A stretch of 40,851 nucleotides of DNA, from positions 1 to 40,851 of the forward strand of contig JBBIIC010000020.1 of the NCBI GenBank assembly GCA_037446725.1. The letters run 5' to 3'. Each line of letters starts with the position of its first letter. Position 1 is the first letter of the stretch. The notes under the pieces were generated by a model, which made no database searches, had not been told where the DNA came from, and worked only from the letters and a program-made list of their open reading frames with translations. Made by a program: the position numbers and the translations under genes. Below, piece after piece: positions 21,906 through 30,410 of this stretch. This stretch comes from JBBIIC01 sp037446725 (GTDB taxonomy: Bacteria; Actinomycetota; Coriobacteriia; Anaerosomatales; SLCP01).

Positions 21906-23735
21906 ATGTGTGGAATCGTCGGGTACGTCGGGCCGCGACAGGCCGCCGACGTGCTGCTCGGAGGGCTCGCGAGACTCGAGTACCGCGGCTACGACTCGGC
22001 CGGTGTCGCGATCATGGGGGAGGGCGGGCTGGACGTCGTCCGCCGGCTCGGCAAGCTCGTGAACCTGCGAAACGCGCTTGACGACGCACCCGTGCCCGGG
22101 ACGATCGGCATCGGGCACACTCGCTGGGCGACGCACGGCCGGCCGAGCGAGGACAACGCCCATCCCCACGCGGACTGCAGCGGTCGTCTCGCGGTCGTGC
22201 ACAACGGCATCATCGAGAACTACCTCGAGCTGCGCGAGGAGCTCGCCGCGACCGGCCACATCCTGCGCTCGGAGACCGACACCGAGACCGTGGCCCACCT
22301 CGTCGAGGCCTACTACGAAGGCGACCTCGAGTCGGCGGTCAGACGCGCGGTCCAGCGTCTCGACGGCAGCTACGCGCTTGGCGTGGTGCACCTCGACCAC
22401 CCCGGGATGCTGGTGGCCGCGCGCAAGGACTCGCCGCTCATCATCGGCATCGGGGAGGACGAGAACGTTGTTGCCAGCGACATCCCTGCCGTTCTGGAGT
22501 ACACGCGCGAGGTGCTCGTGCTCCACGACGACCAGGTTGCGACCGTGACCGCGGCCGGAGTGTCCGTGAGGACGCTCGACGGCGAGGTTGTCGCAGAGCC
22601 CGAGATGATGCACGTGGAGTGGGACCTCGACGCCGCCGAGAAAGGCGGCTACGAGGACTTCATGCTCAAGGAGATCTTCGAGCAGCCCAATGCGATCCGC
22701 GAGACGCTGCGCGGCCGTATGTGCGAGAGTGGCGAGATCCAGCTCTCCGAGCTCGACATGGCCCCAGAACAGGTCGCACGGATCGACCGCGTCTTCATCA
22801 TCGCCTGCGGCACCTCGTATCACGCCGGCATCGTCGCCAAAACGCTCATCGAGCAGTGGGCACGGATCCCGGTCGAGGTCGAGGTCTCCTCGGAGTTCCG
22901 CTACTCGGACCCGATCGTCGACGACGAGACGCTCGTCGTTGCGATCACCCAGTCGGGTGAGACGGCCGACACGCTCGCGGGCGTGCGCGAGGCGCGCGAG
23001 CGCGGCGCGAAGGTCATCGCGATCACCAATGTGGTGGGCAGTCGCGTCACGCGCGAGAGCGACGGCGTGATCTACACGCACGCCGGTCCGGAGATCGGTG
23101 TGGCGGCGACAAAGACGTTCACCGCGCAGATCGCCGCGCTCTACGTGCTGGCGCTCAAGCTGGCGCAGGCCAAGGGCACCATCCAGCAGGAACGTATCGA
23201 GCACCTGTGGTCGGAGCTCGCGCGCACGCCCGATCTGGTCGCGGCCATCCTCGAGGACCTGAGCGGCCTCAAGGAGTGCGCCGATGCGTACACGGAGGTC
23301 AGCTCCTCTCTCTTCCTCGGCAGGGGCATTGGCGTGGCTATCGCGATGGAAGGCGCGCTCAAGCTCAAAGAAATCTCCTACATCCACGCCGAGGCGTATC
23401 CCGCCGGCGAGATGAAGCACGGACCGATCGCGCTCATCACCGAGGATGTGCCCGTCGTCGTGGTCGCCACGCAGGGGCACACCTACGAGAAGGTCGTGAG
23501 CAACATCCAGGAGGTCCGCGCACGCGGAGCCGAGGTCATCGCGGTCGCCACGCACGGGGACGATGAGATCCACCGGCACGCCGAGCACGTGCTCTACGTG
23601 CCGGCCACGTCCGAGTCGCTCTCGGCGATTCCGGCGACCGTACCGCTCCAGCTGCTCTCCTACTACATCGCCAAGGCAAAGGGATGTAACGTCGACCAGC
23701 CGCGCAACCTCGCCAAGTCGGTCACGGTGGAGTAG
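21906..23735 (+). CDS. glmS: Glutamine-fructose-6-phosphate aminotransferase (isomerising)
   Basis: GlmS makes glucosamine-6-phosphate from fructose-6-phosphate and glutamine, the entry step to amino sugars. The 609-residue product starts MCGIVGYVGPRQA, with C2 as the N-terminal nucleophile of the glutaminase domain (about residues 1-240), including GIGHTRWATHG. Two SIS sugar-isomerase domains follow, with IACGTSYHAG and TQSGETADTL, and it ends LAKSVTVE. The ATG at 21906 follows GAGGT. A ribozyme upstream suggests end-product control. The acpS start follows within five bases. Confidence 0.98.
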   Translation: MCGIVGYVGPRQAADVLLGGLARLEYRGYDSAGVAIMGEGGLDVVRRLGKLVNLRNALDDAPVPGTIGIGHTRWATHGRPSEDNAHPHADCSGRLAVVHNGIIENYLELREELAATGHILRSETDTETVAHLVEAYYEGDLESAVRRAVQRLDGSYALGVVHLDHPGMLVAARKDSPLIIGIGEDENVVASDIPAVLEYTREVLVLHDDQVATVTAAGVSVRTLDGEVVAEPEMMHVEWDLDAAEKGGYEDFMLKEIFEQPNAIRETLRGRMCESGEIQLSELDMAPEQVARIDRVFIIACGTSYHAGIVAKTLIEQWARIPVEVEVSSEFRYSDPIVDDETLVVAITQSGETADTLAGVREARERGAKVIAITNVVGSRVTRESDGVIYTHAGPEIGVAATKTFTAQIAALYVLALKLAQAKGTIQQERIEHLWSELARTPDLVAAILEDLSGLKECADAYTEVSSSLFLGRGIGVAIAMEGALKLKEISYIHAEAYPAGEMKHGPIALITEDVPVVVVATQGHTYEKVVSNIQEVRARGAEVIAVATHGDDEIHRHAEHVLYVPATSESLSAIPATVPLQLLSYYIAKAKGCNVDQPRNLAKSVTVE

Positions 23736-23739
23736 ACCC

Positions 23740-24237
23740 GTGTCGATCACCGGCCTCGGAGTGGATATCGTCGAGATCGAGCGGATGCGCCGCGCGCTCG
23801 AGCGGCGCCCCGCGATGCGCGAGCGTATCTTCTCCGAGGCGGAGCGGGCGTACTGCGACGCGCGCAACAAACCCGAGATCCACTACGCGATGCGCTTCGC
23901 GGCCAAAGAGGCGGTCCTCAAGGCGCTCGGGACCGGGTTCGCCGGCATGCGCTTCACCGACGTCGAGGTCGAGCGCGACGAGCGGGGCCGTCCGGTGCCG
24001 CGGCTCTCGGGTCGCGCCGCCGAGGTCGCGGTCGAGCGGGGCGTCGTCGAGATGCACCTCTCGCTCTCGTTCACGCACACGACGGCCGTGGCCTCGGCGG
24101 TCGCCATCACAGAGGAGGGGCGCCCCAAGCTCAAAGAGGTGCCGCCCGACCCGCGAGCCGAGCTCGCCGCTTCCTTCAAGGAGGCGCGTGCTTTGCTCGA
24201 GGAGCTCGAGGTGGGGGATACATCAGATGAGGAGTGA
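23740..24237 (+). CDS. acpS: Holo-[acyl-carrier-protein] synthase with C-terminal extension
   Basis: AcpS transfers phosphopantetheine from CoA to acyl carrier protein. Residues 1-126 form a normal AcpS: MSITGLGVDIVEIERM with D9, and FAAKEAVLKALGTGF with E57, the two magnesium ligands, then SLSFTHTTAVASAVAI. The product is 165 residues, about 40 longer than the family norm, with an acidic helical tail containing LAASFKEARALLEELEVGD. The GTG 23740 start fixes the typical N-terminus; the longer frame overlaps glmS. A hairpin follows three bases after its stop. Confidence 0.95.
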   Translation: MSITGLGVDIVEIERMRRALERRPAMRERIFSEAERAYCDARNKPEIHYAMRFAAKEAVLKALGTGFAGMRFTDVEVERDERGRPVPRLSGRAAEVAVERGVVEMHLSLSFTHTTAVASAVAITEEGRPKLKEVPPDPRAELAASFKEARALLEELEVGDTSDEE

Positions 24238-24240
24238 GGC

Positions 24241-24267
24241 GACGGCCCCCGGGGAAAAGGGGCCGTC
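24241..24267 (+). terminator. Hairpin between acpS and nnr
   Basis: GACGGCCCC (24241-24249) pairs with GGGGCCGTC (24259-24267) in a 9-bp perfect stem with a nine-base purine-rich loop. It begins three bases after the acpS stop. No U-run follows, so it may be an inefficient terminator or a processing/stability element. Confidence 0.45.
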
Positions 24268-24291
24268 GTGCAGGGCCGTCGAGGAGGCACC

Positions 24292-25824
24292 GTGCTCTAC
24301 GCACTCACCGCTGAAGCGGCGCGCGCAGCTGAAGACCGGGTCGTCGCCGACGACGGTGTCACGCTCGCGGCTCTGATGGACCGCGCCGGCGAGACCGTCG
24401 CCCATGAGGTCGCCGAGCGCGCGCCGGACGGTGCGGTCGGCGTCGTCTGCGGCGGCGGGAACAACGGCGGAGACGGATGGGTCGCCGCGCGCCTGCTGCA
24501 TGGAGCGGGTCGCGACGTGACCGTCATCACCGCCGTCGCGCCCGATGCCCTCGGTGAGCCTGCCCGCGCGGCGGCGCGTGCAGCTGTCGAGGCGGGCGTG
24601 GTCGTCATCGAGGTCGGCGAGCAGCCGCTCGGCGCGGACGCGTTCGAGGGATACGCGGTGATAGTCGACGCGCTGTTCGGCATCGGGTTCGTCGGCGAGG
24701 TGCGGGAGCCCTTCGGGACCTGGATCGACGTGATGAACGCCAGCGGGGCTATCGTGCTGGCCGTCGACGTGCCGTCAGGAGTCGATGCGACAACGGGTGC
24801 GGTGGGCGCGCATGCGGTCGAAGCTGACGCGACGGTCAGTTTCTCGGCACCGAAGACCGGCACGGTGCTCTACCCGGGCGCAGCTCACACGGGCGAGCTC
24901 GTCGTGGCCGACATCGGGATTCCGGCCGGCTACCTGGGTTCGCCCGGCGATCCGGAGCTCTGGGGCGACGAGGACTACCGGGCGCTGCTCCCGCATCCTG
25001 TTCCGGATGCGCACAAGAACACGCGCGGCAGGGTTCTGATCGTCGCGGGCTCGGGGGCGTTTCCCGGTGCTGCCGCCCTGGCTGCGATGGGTGCGCAGCG
25101 CATGGGGGCGGGCTACGTCACCCTCGCCGTTCCTGAGTCGGTCGTGCCGGTGCTGCAGACCAAGCTCACCTCGGCGATCGTCATGGGTCTGCCCGAGAAC
25201 CCCTCGCAGACCCTGGCGTCGAAGGTGACCGAGGCGGTGCTCGACATCGCCCGGGAGTTCGACGCGGTAGTCCTCGGGCCGGGCATGACCGTGGCGCATG
25301 GCGCGGTGCACGTGGCGCGCGCACTCGTGAGCTCGCTCGGCGTCCCCCTGGTCGTGGACGCTGACGGCCTGAACGCCCTCGTCGATACGGTGGACACGGT
25401 CCGGGAGCGCAGCGCGCCGACCATCGTCACACCGCATCCCGGAGAGCTTGCGCGACTGCTCGGCACCACGGCCGCTGCGGTCCAGGCCGATAGGCTATCC
25501 TACGGGCGTGAACTGAGCGGCCCGAACCTCGCGTGCGTCCTGAAGGGTGCGCACACGGTCGTGAGCGGTGCCGGTCGGCAGGTCGTCACGCTTGCCGGGA
25601 ACCCCGGGCTCGCGACCGCCGGTACAGGGGATGTGCTCGCCGGCATGGCCGGGGCACTCCTCGCACATGGGCTTGCACCGTTCGAGGCGAGCGCGCTGGC
25701 CGCATACCTGCACGCGCGGGCCGGCGACCACGCGTCCGCCGACCTGACCACGATCGCCGTGGTCGCCGAGGACGTCCCGGGATATCTGCCGGTGGCTATT
25801 CGGGAGCTCGACGACCGCATCTAG
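24292..25824 (+). CDS. nnr: Bifunctional NAD(P)HX epimerase / ADP-dependent dehydratase
   Basis: This 510-residue protein repairs hydrated NADH and NADPH. The N-terminal YjeF_N-type domain (about residues 1-205) has CGGGNNGGDGWVAARLL and VDVPSGVDATTG. The C-terminal ribokinase-like dehydratase domain (about 215-505) has RVLIVAGSGAFPGAA, LGPGM, TPHPGELARLL and the nucleotide-binding NPGLATAGTGDVLAGMAG. GTG 24292 is preferred because GAGGAGG lies at 24281-24287. GTG 24268, directly after the hairpin, would add eight residues. It frequently neighbours acpS and alr. Confidence 0.95.
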   Translation: MLYALTAEAARAAEDRVVADDGVTLAALMDRAGETVAHEVAERAPDGAVGVVCGGGNNGGDGWVAARLLHGAGRDVTVITAVAPDALGEPARAAARAAVEAGVVVIEVGEQPLGADAFEGYAVIVDALFGIGFVGEVREPFGTWIDVMNASGAIVLAVDVPSGVDATTGAVGAHAVEADATVSFSAPKTGTVLYPGAAHTGELVVADIGIPAGYLGSPGDPELWGDEDYRALLPHPVPDAHKNTRGRVLIVAGSGAFPGAAALAAMGAQRMGAGYVTLAVPESVVPVLQTKLTSAIVMGLPENPSQTLASKVTEAVLDIAREFDAVVLGPGMTVAHGAVHVARALVSSLGVPLVVDADGLNALVDTVDTVRERSAPTIVTPHPGELARLLGTTAAAVQADRLSYGRELSGPNLACVLKGAHTVVSGAGRQVVTLAGNPGLATAGTGDVLAGMAGALLAHGLAPFEASALAAYLHARAGDHASADLTTIAVVAEDVPGYLPVAIRELDDRI

Positions 25825-25835
25825 TGACGCGGACC

Positions 25836-25851
25836 CCCGGCACACGCCGGG
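25836..25851 (+). other. Small hairpin between nnr and the CBS gene
   Basis: CCCGGC (25836-25841) and GCCGGG (25846-25851) form a six-pair stem with an ACAC tetraloop, just before the GAAGGAGG ribosome site of the CBS gene. No U-tract follows. Function unknown. Confidence 0.3.
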
Positions 25852-25871
25852 CGACGAAGGAGGCACCTGCG

Positions 25872-26336
25872 ATGGCGCATCACACGGTACGGGACATCAT
25901 GAGCGCCGACCTGGTGACGGTCGGTCCCGACATGAGCGTGACCGAGGCCGCGCACCTCATGGTCGACAAGCGCATCGGCGCGCTCCCCGTGCTCGAGGAG
26001 GGCTCACTCATCGGCATCGTGACCGAAGGAGACCTCATCATGCAGGACGTGAAGCTCGAGTTCCCGACGTATCTGCATCTGCTCGACGGCTACATCCTCT
26101 ACCCGCCCTCGACCGCGCGGTTCGAGTCCGAGCTCAAGAAGGCCGTCGCCGCAACGGTGCGCGACGTCATGACCCCGGACCCGCTGACGATAGCGGCCGA
26201 TGCCTCGGTGGAGGACGCGGCGACGCTGCTCGTTGAGCGTGACGTCAGCCGCCTGCCGGTCCTCGAGGGTGAGAAACTCGTCGGCGTGGTGAGCAAGTCG
26301 GATGTCGTGCGCTCGCTGCTGTCGGGCGAGGAGTAG
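25872..26336 (+). CDS. CBS-domain-pair protein
   Basis: The 154-residue protein consists of two CBS domains in tandem (about residues 5-60 and 95-150), each starting with a similar motif: VRDIMSADLVTVGPDMSVTE and VRDVMTPDPLTIAADASVED. Such Bateman modules bind adenine nucleotides and sense energy state or regulate partner enzymes. No catalytic domain is attached. The ATG follows GAAGGAGG. Its location between nnr and alr gives no clear partner. Family assignment is firm; biological role is unknown. Confidence 0.88.
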   Translation: MAHHTVRDIMSADLVTVGPDMSVTEAAHLMVDKRIGALPVLEEGSLIGIVTEGDLIMQDVKLEFPTYLHLLDGYILYPPSTARFESELKKAVAATVRDVMTPDPLTIAADASVEDAATLLVERDVSRLPVLEGEKLVGVVSKSDVVRSLLSGEE

Positions 26337-26343
26337 ACCCCCG

Positions 26344-27465
26344 ATGGCGTACGAGCGCTGGGCCCGCGCGGAGATCGACCTTGGCGCCGTCGCGCACAAC
26401 GTGCGCACGCTCAAATCGCTCACCCGCCCCGAAACGCTGTTCATGGCCGTGGTGAAGGCCGATGGCTACGGCCACGGTGCCCTCCCCGTGGCGCGCGCGG
26501 CGCTCGGCGCGGGTGCCGACCGCCTCGGTGTTGCCACGGTCGAAGAGGCGCTCGAGTTGCGCGATGCGGGGATCCGTGCGCCGCTCCAGATTCTTTCCGA
26601 GCCGCCGGTCTCCGCGATCGGGCTCCTGCTCGAGCACGAGATCGTCCCGACCGTAACCACGTACGCCTTCGCCGATGCGCTGGGAAGGGCGGCCGCCGCG
26701 GCAGGGACCGTCGCGCGCTTCCACCTGAAGGTAGACACCGGCATGAACCGCATCGGCGTGCAGGTGGAGGACGCACCGGCGTTTGCGGCGCGGATCGCGC
26801 GCGACGCGGGCCTGCGCATGGAGGGGGTCTTCACGCACTTCGCAACCGCCGACGTCCCCGGGGACTGGGACTTTGAGGCCCAGCTCGTCCGGTTCGGGGA
26901 GGCCGTCGCGCGGATGCGCGACGAAGGAGTCGTGCCCGAGATCGTGCACGCGGCCAACAGCCCGGCGACGATCCTGCACCCGGAGACGCACTTGGGCATG
27001 GTGCGGTGTGGCATCGCGATCTACGGGCTGCACCCGGCGCCCTCCACCTACGGCCGGATCGACCTGCGACCGGCGATGCGCGTCAGCGCGCGGGTCACGC
27101 TCGTCAAGCGCATCGCGATGGGCGAGGGTGTGAGCTACGGACTGACATGGCGTGCGGCCGCGCCCGCGACGATCGCAACCCTGCCTCTCGGTTACGCCGA
27201 CGGTGTGCACCGGGTGCTCTCGAACCGCATGGAGGTTCTCCTCGGCGGAAGGCGGTGCACGCAGGTCGGACGGGTCTGCATGGACCAGTTCATGGTCGAA
27301 GTGCCCCGCTCGCTGGAGGTCTCCGTCGGGGACGAGGCAGTGCTGGTCGGCACGCAGGAGGAGCAGACGATCACGATGGACGAGGTCGCCGAAGCGGCCG
27401 GCACCATCAACTACGAGATGGCGTGCTCATTCGGGATGCGGCTGCCGAGGTCATACCGGCAGTGA
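26344..27465 (+). CDS. alr: Alanine racemase
   Basis: Alr interconverts L- and D-alanine for peptidoglycan, using pyridoxal phosphate. The 373-residue product begins MAYERWARAEIDLGAVAHN and has the lysine motif VVKADGYGHGA with K38, the substrate-site arginine in MNRIGV (R136) and the second catalytic base Y265 in GVSYGLTWRA. The ATG at 26344 lies 8 bases after the CBS gene; GGCGAGGAG at that gene's end is a plausible ribosome site. It ends the precursor-synthesis stretch before the ATPase operon. Confidence 0.97.
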   Translation: MAYERWARAEIDLGAVAHNVRTLKSLTRPETLFMAVVKADGYGHGALPVARAALGAGADRLGVATVEEALELRDAGIRAPLQILSEPPVSAIGLLLEHEIVPTVTTYAFADALGRAAAAAGTVARFHLKVDTGMNRIGVQVEDAPAFAARIARDAGLRMEGVFTHFATADVPGDWDFEAQLVRFGEAVARMRDEGVVPEIVHAANSPATILHPETHLGMVRCGIAIYGLHPAPSTYGRIDLRPAMRVSARVTLVKRIAMGEGVSYGLTWRAAAPATIATLPLGYADGVHRVLSNRMEVLLGGRRCTQVGRVCMDQFMVEVPRSLEVSVGDEAVLVGTQEEQTITMDEVAEAAGTINYEMACSFGMRLPRSYRQ

Positions 27466-27497
27466 CGCGGTGCGAAAGACGTGCGTGTTTCGAGGAG

Positions 27498-27541
27498 GAA
27501 CGGCCTTCCACAGGCAGAAGCAAACCGGTGGAGGGCCGTTC
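27498..27541 (+). terminator. Long hairpin between alr and the ATPase operon
   Basis: Arms 27498-27511 and 27528-27541 pair over 14 positions (GAACGGCC/GGCCGTTC, one T-G wobble, then TCCAC/GTGGA) around a 16-base loop. The hairpin sits in the 129-base gap after alr. It lacks a U-run. I could not find a convincing promoter between it and the first ATPase gene, so this may be an attenuator controlling read-through. Confidence 0.5.
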
Positions 27542-27594
27542 GCGTCTCCTGCGAGCGTGCCCTGCTCCCGAGACGGTGACACAGGGGGTGGACA

Positions 27595-27963
27595 GTGGAC
27601 GACAAGGTCCTCGAGGAGTACCAATTCCACAAAGAAACGGTGGTAGCGGACGTCAACTCGCCGCTCCACCTGATTCGTGAGAAGGAGATGGAGATCTCCG
27701 GGCGCGTTCTCGCCACCAAGAAGGAGGCGGAGGAGATCGTGGCCGCTGCACGCCGCAAGGCGGTCGAGATCGTCCAGCAGGCCGAAACCGAGGGCGAGCG
27801 CCTCTCCGATGAAGAGGAGAAGCGCGTCGAGGCCCAGGTGAAGACGGATGTCGCGAAGGTCCGCGAGGAGGCGGAGCGCGAGGTCGAGACGCTTCGCGAT
27901 GCTGTCAGTGAGCGGATGGGCAAGGCGGTTGAGTACGTGGTCGAATCGGTGATACGCGTGTAG
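27595..27963 (+). CDS. atpH: A/V-type ATPase subunit H (peripheral stalk G/H-like)
   Basis: This 122-residue protein is rich in Glu, Lys and Arg, and residues 30-105 form a long coiled coil. It carries the segment KKEAEEIVAAARRKAVEIVQ, typical of AhaH-type stalk proteins that pair with subunit E and link the catalytic head to subunit I. The GTG at 27595 follows AGGGGG. Identity rests on composition and position as first gene of a complete ATPase operon; sequence alone is weakly diagnostic. Here atpH means the archaeal-type H subunit, not F-type delta. Confidence 0.85.
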   Translation: MDDKVLEEYQFHKETVVADVNSPLHLIREKEMEISGRVLATKKEAEEIVAAARRKAVEIVQQAETEGERLSDEEEKRVEAQVKTDVAKVREEAEREVETLRDAVSERMGKAVEYVVESVIRV

Positions 27964-28006
27964 CGTCGCCGAACGGTTCCTGCGGTCGAACCGGGGGGTG
28001 TCACGA

Positions 28007-30028
28007 GTGCTTGTTCCAATGGCCAAGGTGGAGATCATCGGCCCGAAGAACGAGTTCTTCGAGGTCGTAAGCTTGCTCCACGAGCAGGGCAAGCTTCACA
28101 TCGAGGACCTGTCGAGGAAGATCAGCTCGGGCGAGGTCCCGCTGCAGCGCATGGAGGTCTACGAGTCGCAGCAGCAGGATCAGGAGCAGATGGAGGAACT
28201 CCTGATCCGGGTGCGCGCGATCGTAAGAGCGCTCCACCGGGATGATGTCCGGGTCGACGAAGCAGCTCGTCGCACGCAGTACGACGAGCTATTCGAGCGG
28301 GACGCGGGCGAACTGGCCGCGGAAGTGACGACAGTGATCGAGGAGGTCGAGGAGCGCACGGCCGCGCTGGCGGCGTTGCGTACGAGCCTCGAGTCTGAGA
28401 TCTCACTCCTCGCGCGCTACGAGCCGATCCTCGAGAAGATCCAGCCGCTCGCGAAGCAGATCGTCACGACAGGGGCGTACGAGTCGGTCGCGCTGCTCGT
28501 CGAGCGACGGTACAAGTCCGCTCTCGAGCTGCTCAAGCAGGAGCTCGACAAGATCACGCACAAGCAGTGCGAGATTGTCTCGACCGATGTCGATGAGAAC
28601 ACGACGGCCGTCATCGTCGTCTTCAGCAAGACGTACTCAGAGCCGGTACACAAGTTCCTGGCCATGGAGAACGTCAATCAGATCCGCCTGCCCTCATCCT
28701 TCGAGGACATGCCGTTCGATGCGGCGTACGAGAACCTCAAAGACCGGCAGTCCCATCTGCCTGCCGAGCTCGAGAAGGTGTCGATAGAGCTCGAGGAGAT
28801 GTCGAAGGCCTGGTACCTGAGGCTGGTGACCATTCGCGACGTCCTGATCGACAAGATCGAGGAGATCGCGGCCATACCGAAGTTCGGGCGCACGGAGTAC
28901 GCGTTCGTCATAAACGGCTGGATCCCGATCAAAGAGGTGGATGAGCTGGAGCGGGCAATCTCGTCGAAGTGGGGCGACGACATCATCGTCACCCAGACCG
29001 AGGTGACGGAGGCCGAGTACGCGGATACGCCGGTGGCGACGAAGAACCCCAAAGCGATCGCTCCGTTCGAGAAGATCATCGGAGTGAGGGGCGTCCCGCG
29101 CTACGGCACCGTCGATCCGACCTGGCTGCTCTTCATCTTCTTCCCGCTCTTCTATGGCATGATCGTCGGAGATGCGGGATACGGCACCATCATGCTCGCC
29201 GTGGTCGTCTGGCTGCGCCTGAAGTTCAGGGAGAACGAACTGATCCAGGTCGCGACCTCGATCATCGGGCCGGCCGCGACCATGGTCATCGCGTTCGGCA
29301 TAGCGTACGGAGAGCTCTTCGGTGACCTGCCGTTCAGGGCGGGATGGGTCTACTCGGTCACCGATCCCGCGTACCCCTGGTTGGCCGAGGGGACGTACGC
29401 CTGGTTCGGCGTCGTTCCGGTATTCCACCGCGTGGCCGAGATCATGCCGTTCATGCTCATAGCCATCGCGGCCGGTGTGGTCCACGTGCTGCTCGGCCTG
29501 GTTCTCGGTGTGATCAATGCCGTCAAGACCGGCCACAAGAAGCACCTCCGGGAGCGCGGAGGCATCCTCATGATGCTGCTCGCGATCCTGGTGCTGGTCG
29601 GCGTCGGCCAGATGGTGAACATGAGCGGGCCCGGCGCGCTCGCCTTCCAGCTCGGGGTCGCGGCGATCGCGATAGCGGGGTTCATCTACGCCATCAGGGG
29701 CGGGGGGGTCATGGGTGTCGTCGAGACCCTCGAGTCCTTCACTCACATGGCGAGCTACATCCGTATCATGGCGGTGGGCCTGGCGGGCGCGCTGTTCGCC
29801 GACGCGATCAACCAGATCGTCGTAATTCTCAGCCCGCCGGACAGCATCTCGATCATCGGCATCGCGCTGGGAGTCATGCTGCACTCGCTGCACGTCATCA
29901 TGGCTTCCTTCAGCCCGATGATCCACGCACTGCGTCTCAACTTGCTGGAGTTCTTCAGCAAGTTCTACGAGACCGGCAATCAGCCGTATAGTCCGTTCAC
30001 GAAAACCGGAGGTGAAGAGCGCGCATGA
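28007..30028 (+). CDS. atpI: A/V-type ATPase membrane subunit I
   Basis: Subunit I (equivalent to V-ATPase a) forms the static half-channels next to the K ring. The 673-residue product has a cytosolic N-terminal half rich in coiled coil (about residues 1-340) and a membrane half with about seven to eight segments. It carries DPTWLLFIFFPLFYGMIVGD and the channel segment FTHMASYIRIMAVGLAGALF with the essential arginine. GTG 28007 gives MLVPMAKVEIIG and lies six bases after a G-rich site; GTG 27998 is an alternative. Its stop overlaps the K subunit start. Confidence 0.95.
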   Translation: MLVPMAKVEIIGPKNEFFEVVSLLHEQGKLHIEDLSRKISSGEVPLQRMEVYESQQQDQEQMEELLIRVRAIVRALHRDDVRVDEAARRTQYDELFERDAGELAAEVTTVIEEVEERTAALAALRTSLESEISLLARYEPILEKIQPLAKQIVTTGAYESVALLVERRYKSALELLKQELDKITHKQCEIVSTDVDENTTAVIVVFSKTYSEPVHKFLAMENVNQIRLPSSFEDMPFDAAYENLKDRQSHLPAELEKVSIELEEMSKAWYLRLVTIRDVLIDKIEEIAAIPKFGRTEYAFVINGWIPIKEVDELERAISSKWGDDIIVTQTEVTEAEYADTPVATKNPKAIAPFEKIIGVRGVPRYGTVDPTWLLFIFFPLFYGMIVGDAGYGTIMLAVVVWLRLKFRENELIQVATSIIGPAATMVIAFGIAYGELFGDLPFRAGWVYSVTDPAYPWLAEGTYAWFGVVPVFHRVAEIMPFMLIAIAAGVVHVLLGLVLGVINAVKTGHKKHLRERGGILMMLLAILVLVGVGQMVNMSGPGALAFQLGVAAIAIAGFIYAIRGGGVMGVVETLESFTHMASYIRIMAVGLAGALFADAINQIVVILSPPDSISIIGIALGVMLHSLHVIMASFSPMIHALRLNLLEFFSKFYETGNQPYSPFTKTGGEERA

Positions 30029-30363
30029 ACAGGAATCGGCTCGCAAGGTGGGTGTTCGGCAGTACGTTCCTGGTGACAATGCTCGTCCCGGCGGCTGCGT
30101 TCGCAGCTGAGGCCGAAGCAGCAGTGGGCGAGTGGCAGTCCTACGTCGCCAAGGCATTGGCTGCCGGTTTTGCTATGAGCGTCTCCGCGCTCGCGGCAGG
30201 CTACGCCCAGGCGAAAATCGGTTCTGCCGGCGCCGGCACGCTCGCCGAGCGTCCCGAGGCGTCGGTATGGGTCATCGTTCTCCAGGCACTTCCTGAGATC
30301 ATCGTCCTGCTGGGCTTCGTTGCCTCGATCCTCATCGTCAATATGCCCGTCACGCCGGCCTAG
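30025..30363 (+). CDS. atpK: A/V-type ATPase rotor subunit K (proteolipid)
   Basis: The 112-residue product has a cleavable-looking signal sequence (residues 1-28, ending AAAFA), then one hairpin of two membrane helices, about 41-64 and 80-106. The ion-carrying carboxylate is E91 in LQALPEIIVLLGF, and Q62 lies in helix 1 in GYAQAKIGSAG. The signal-plus-two-helix layout resembles the Thermus V-type L/K subunit. Residues after E91 are Ile-Ile rather than the Thr-Gln seen in Na+-type rings, which favours H+ coupling by inference. Overlaps subunit I by four bases. Confidence 0.93.
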   Translation: MNRNRLARWVFGSTFLVTMLVPAAAFAAEAEAAVGEWQSYVAKALAAGFAMSVSALAAGYAQAKIGSAGAGTLAERPEASVWVIVLQALPEIIVLLGFVASILIVNMPVTPA

Positions 30364-30410
30364 GGCGTGCTTGCACTGACGGCGAACCACAGGAAAGAGG
30401 TCCTGGTCCC

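Noticed and set aside
19098..23870. A 1590-codon open frame on the minus strand across rplM, rpsI, glmM and glmS
   Set aside because: It is an antisense frame lying opposite five well-identified genes. Long stop-free frames arise in high-GC coding DNA from codon bias, and no domain is recognisable in it.
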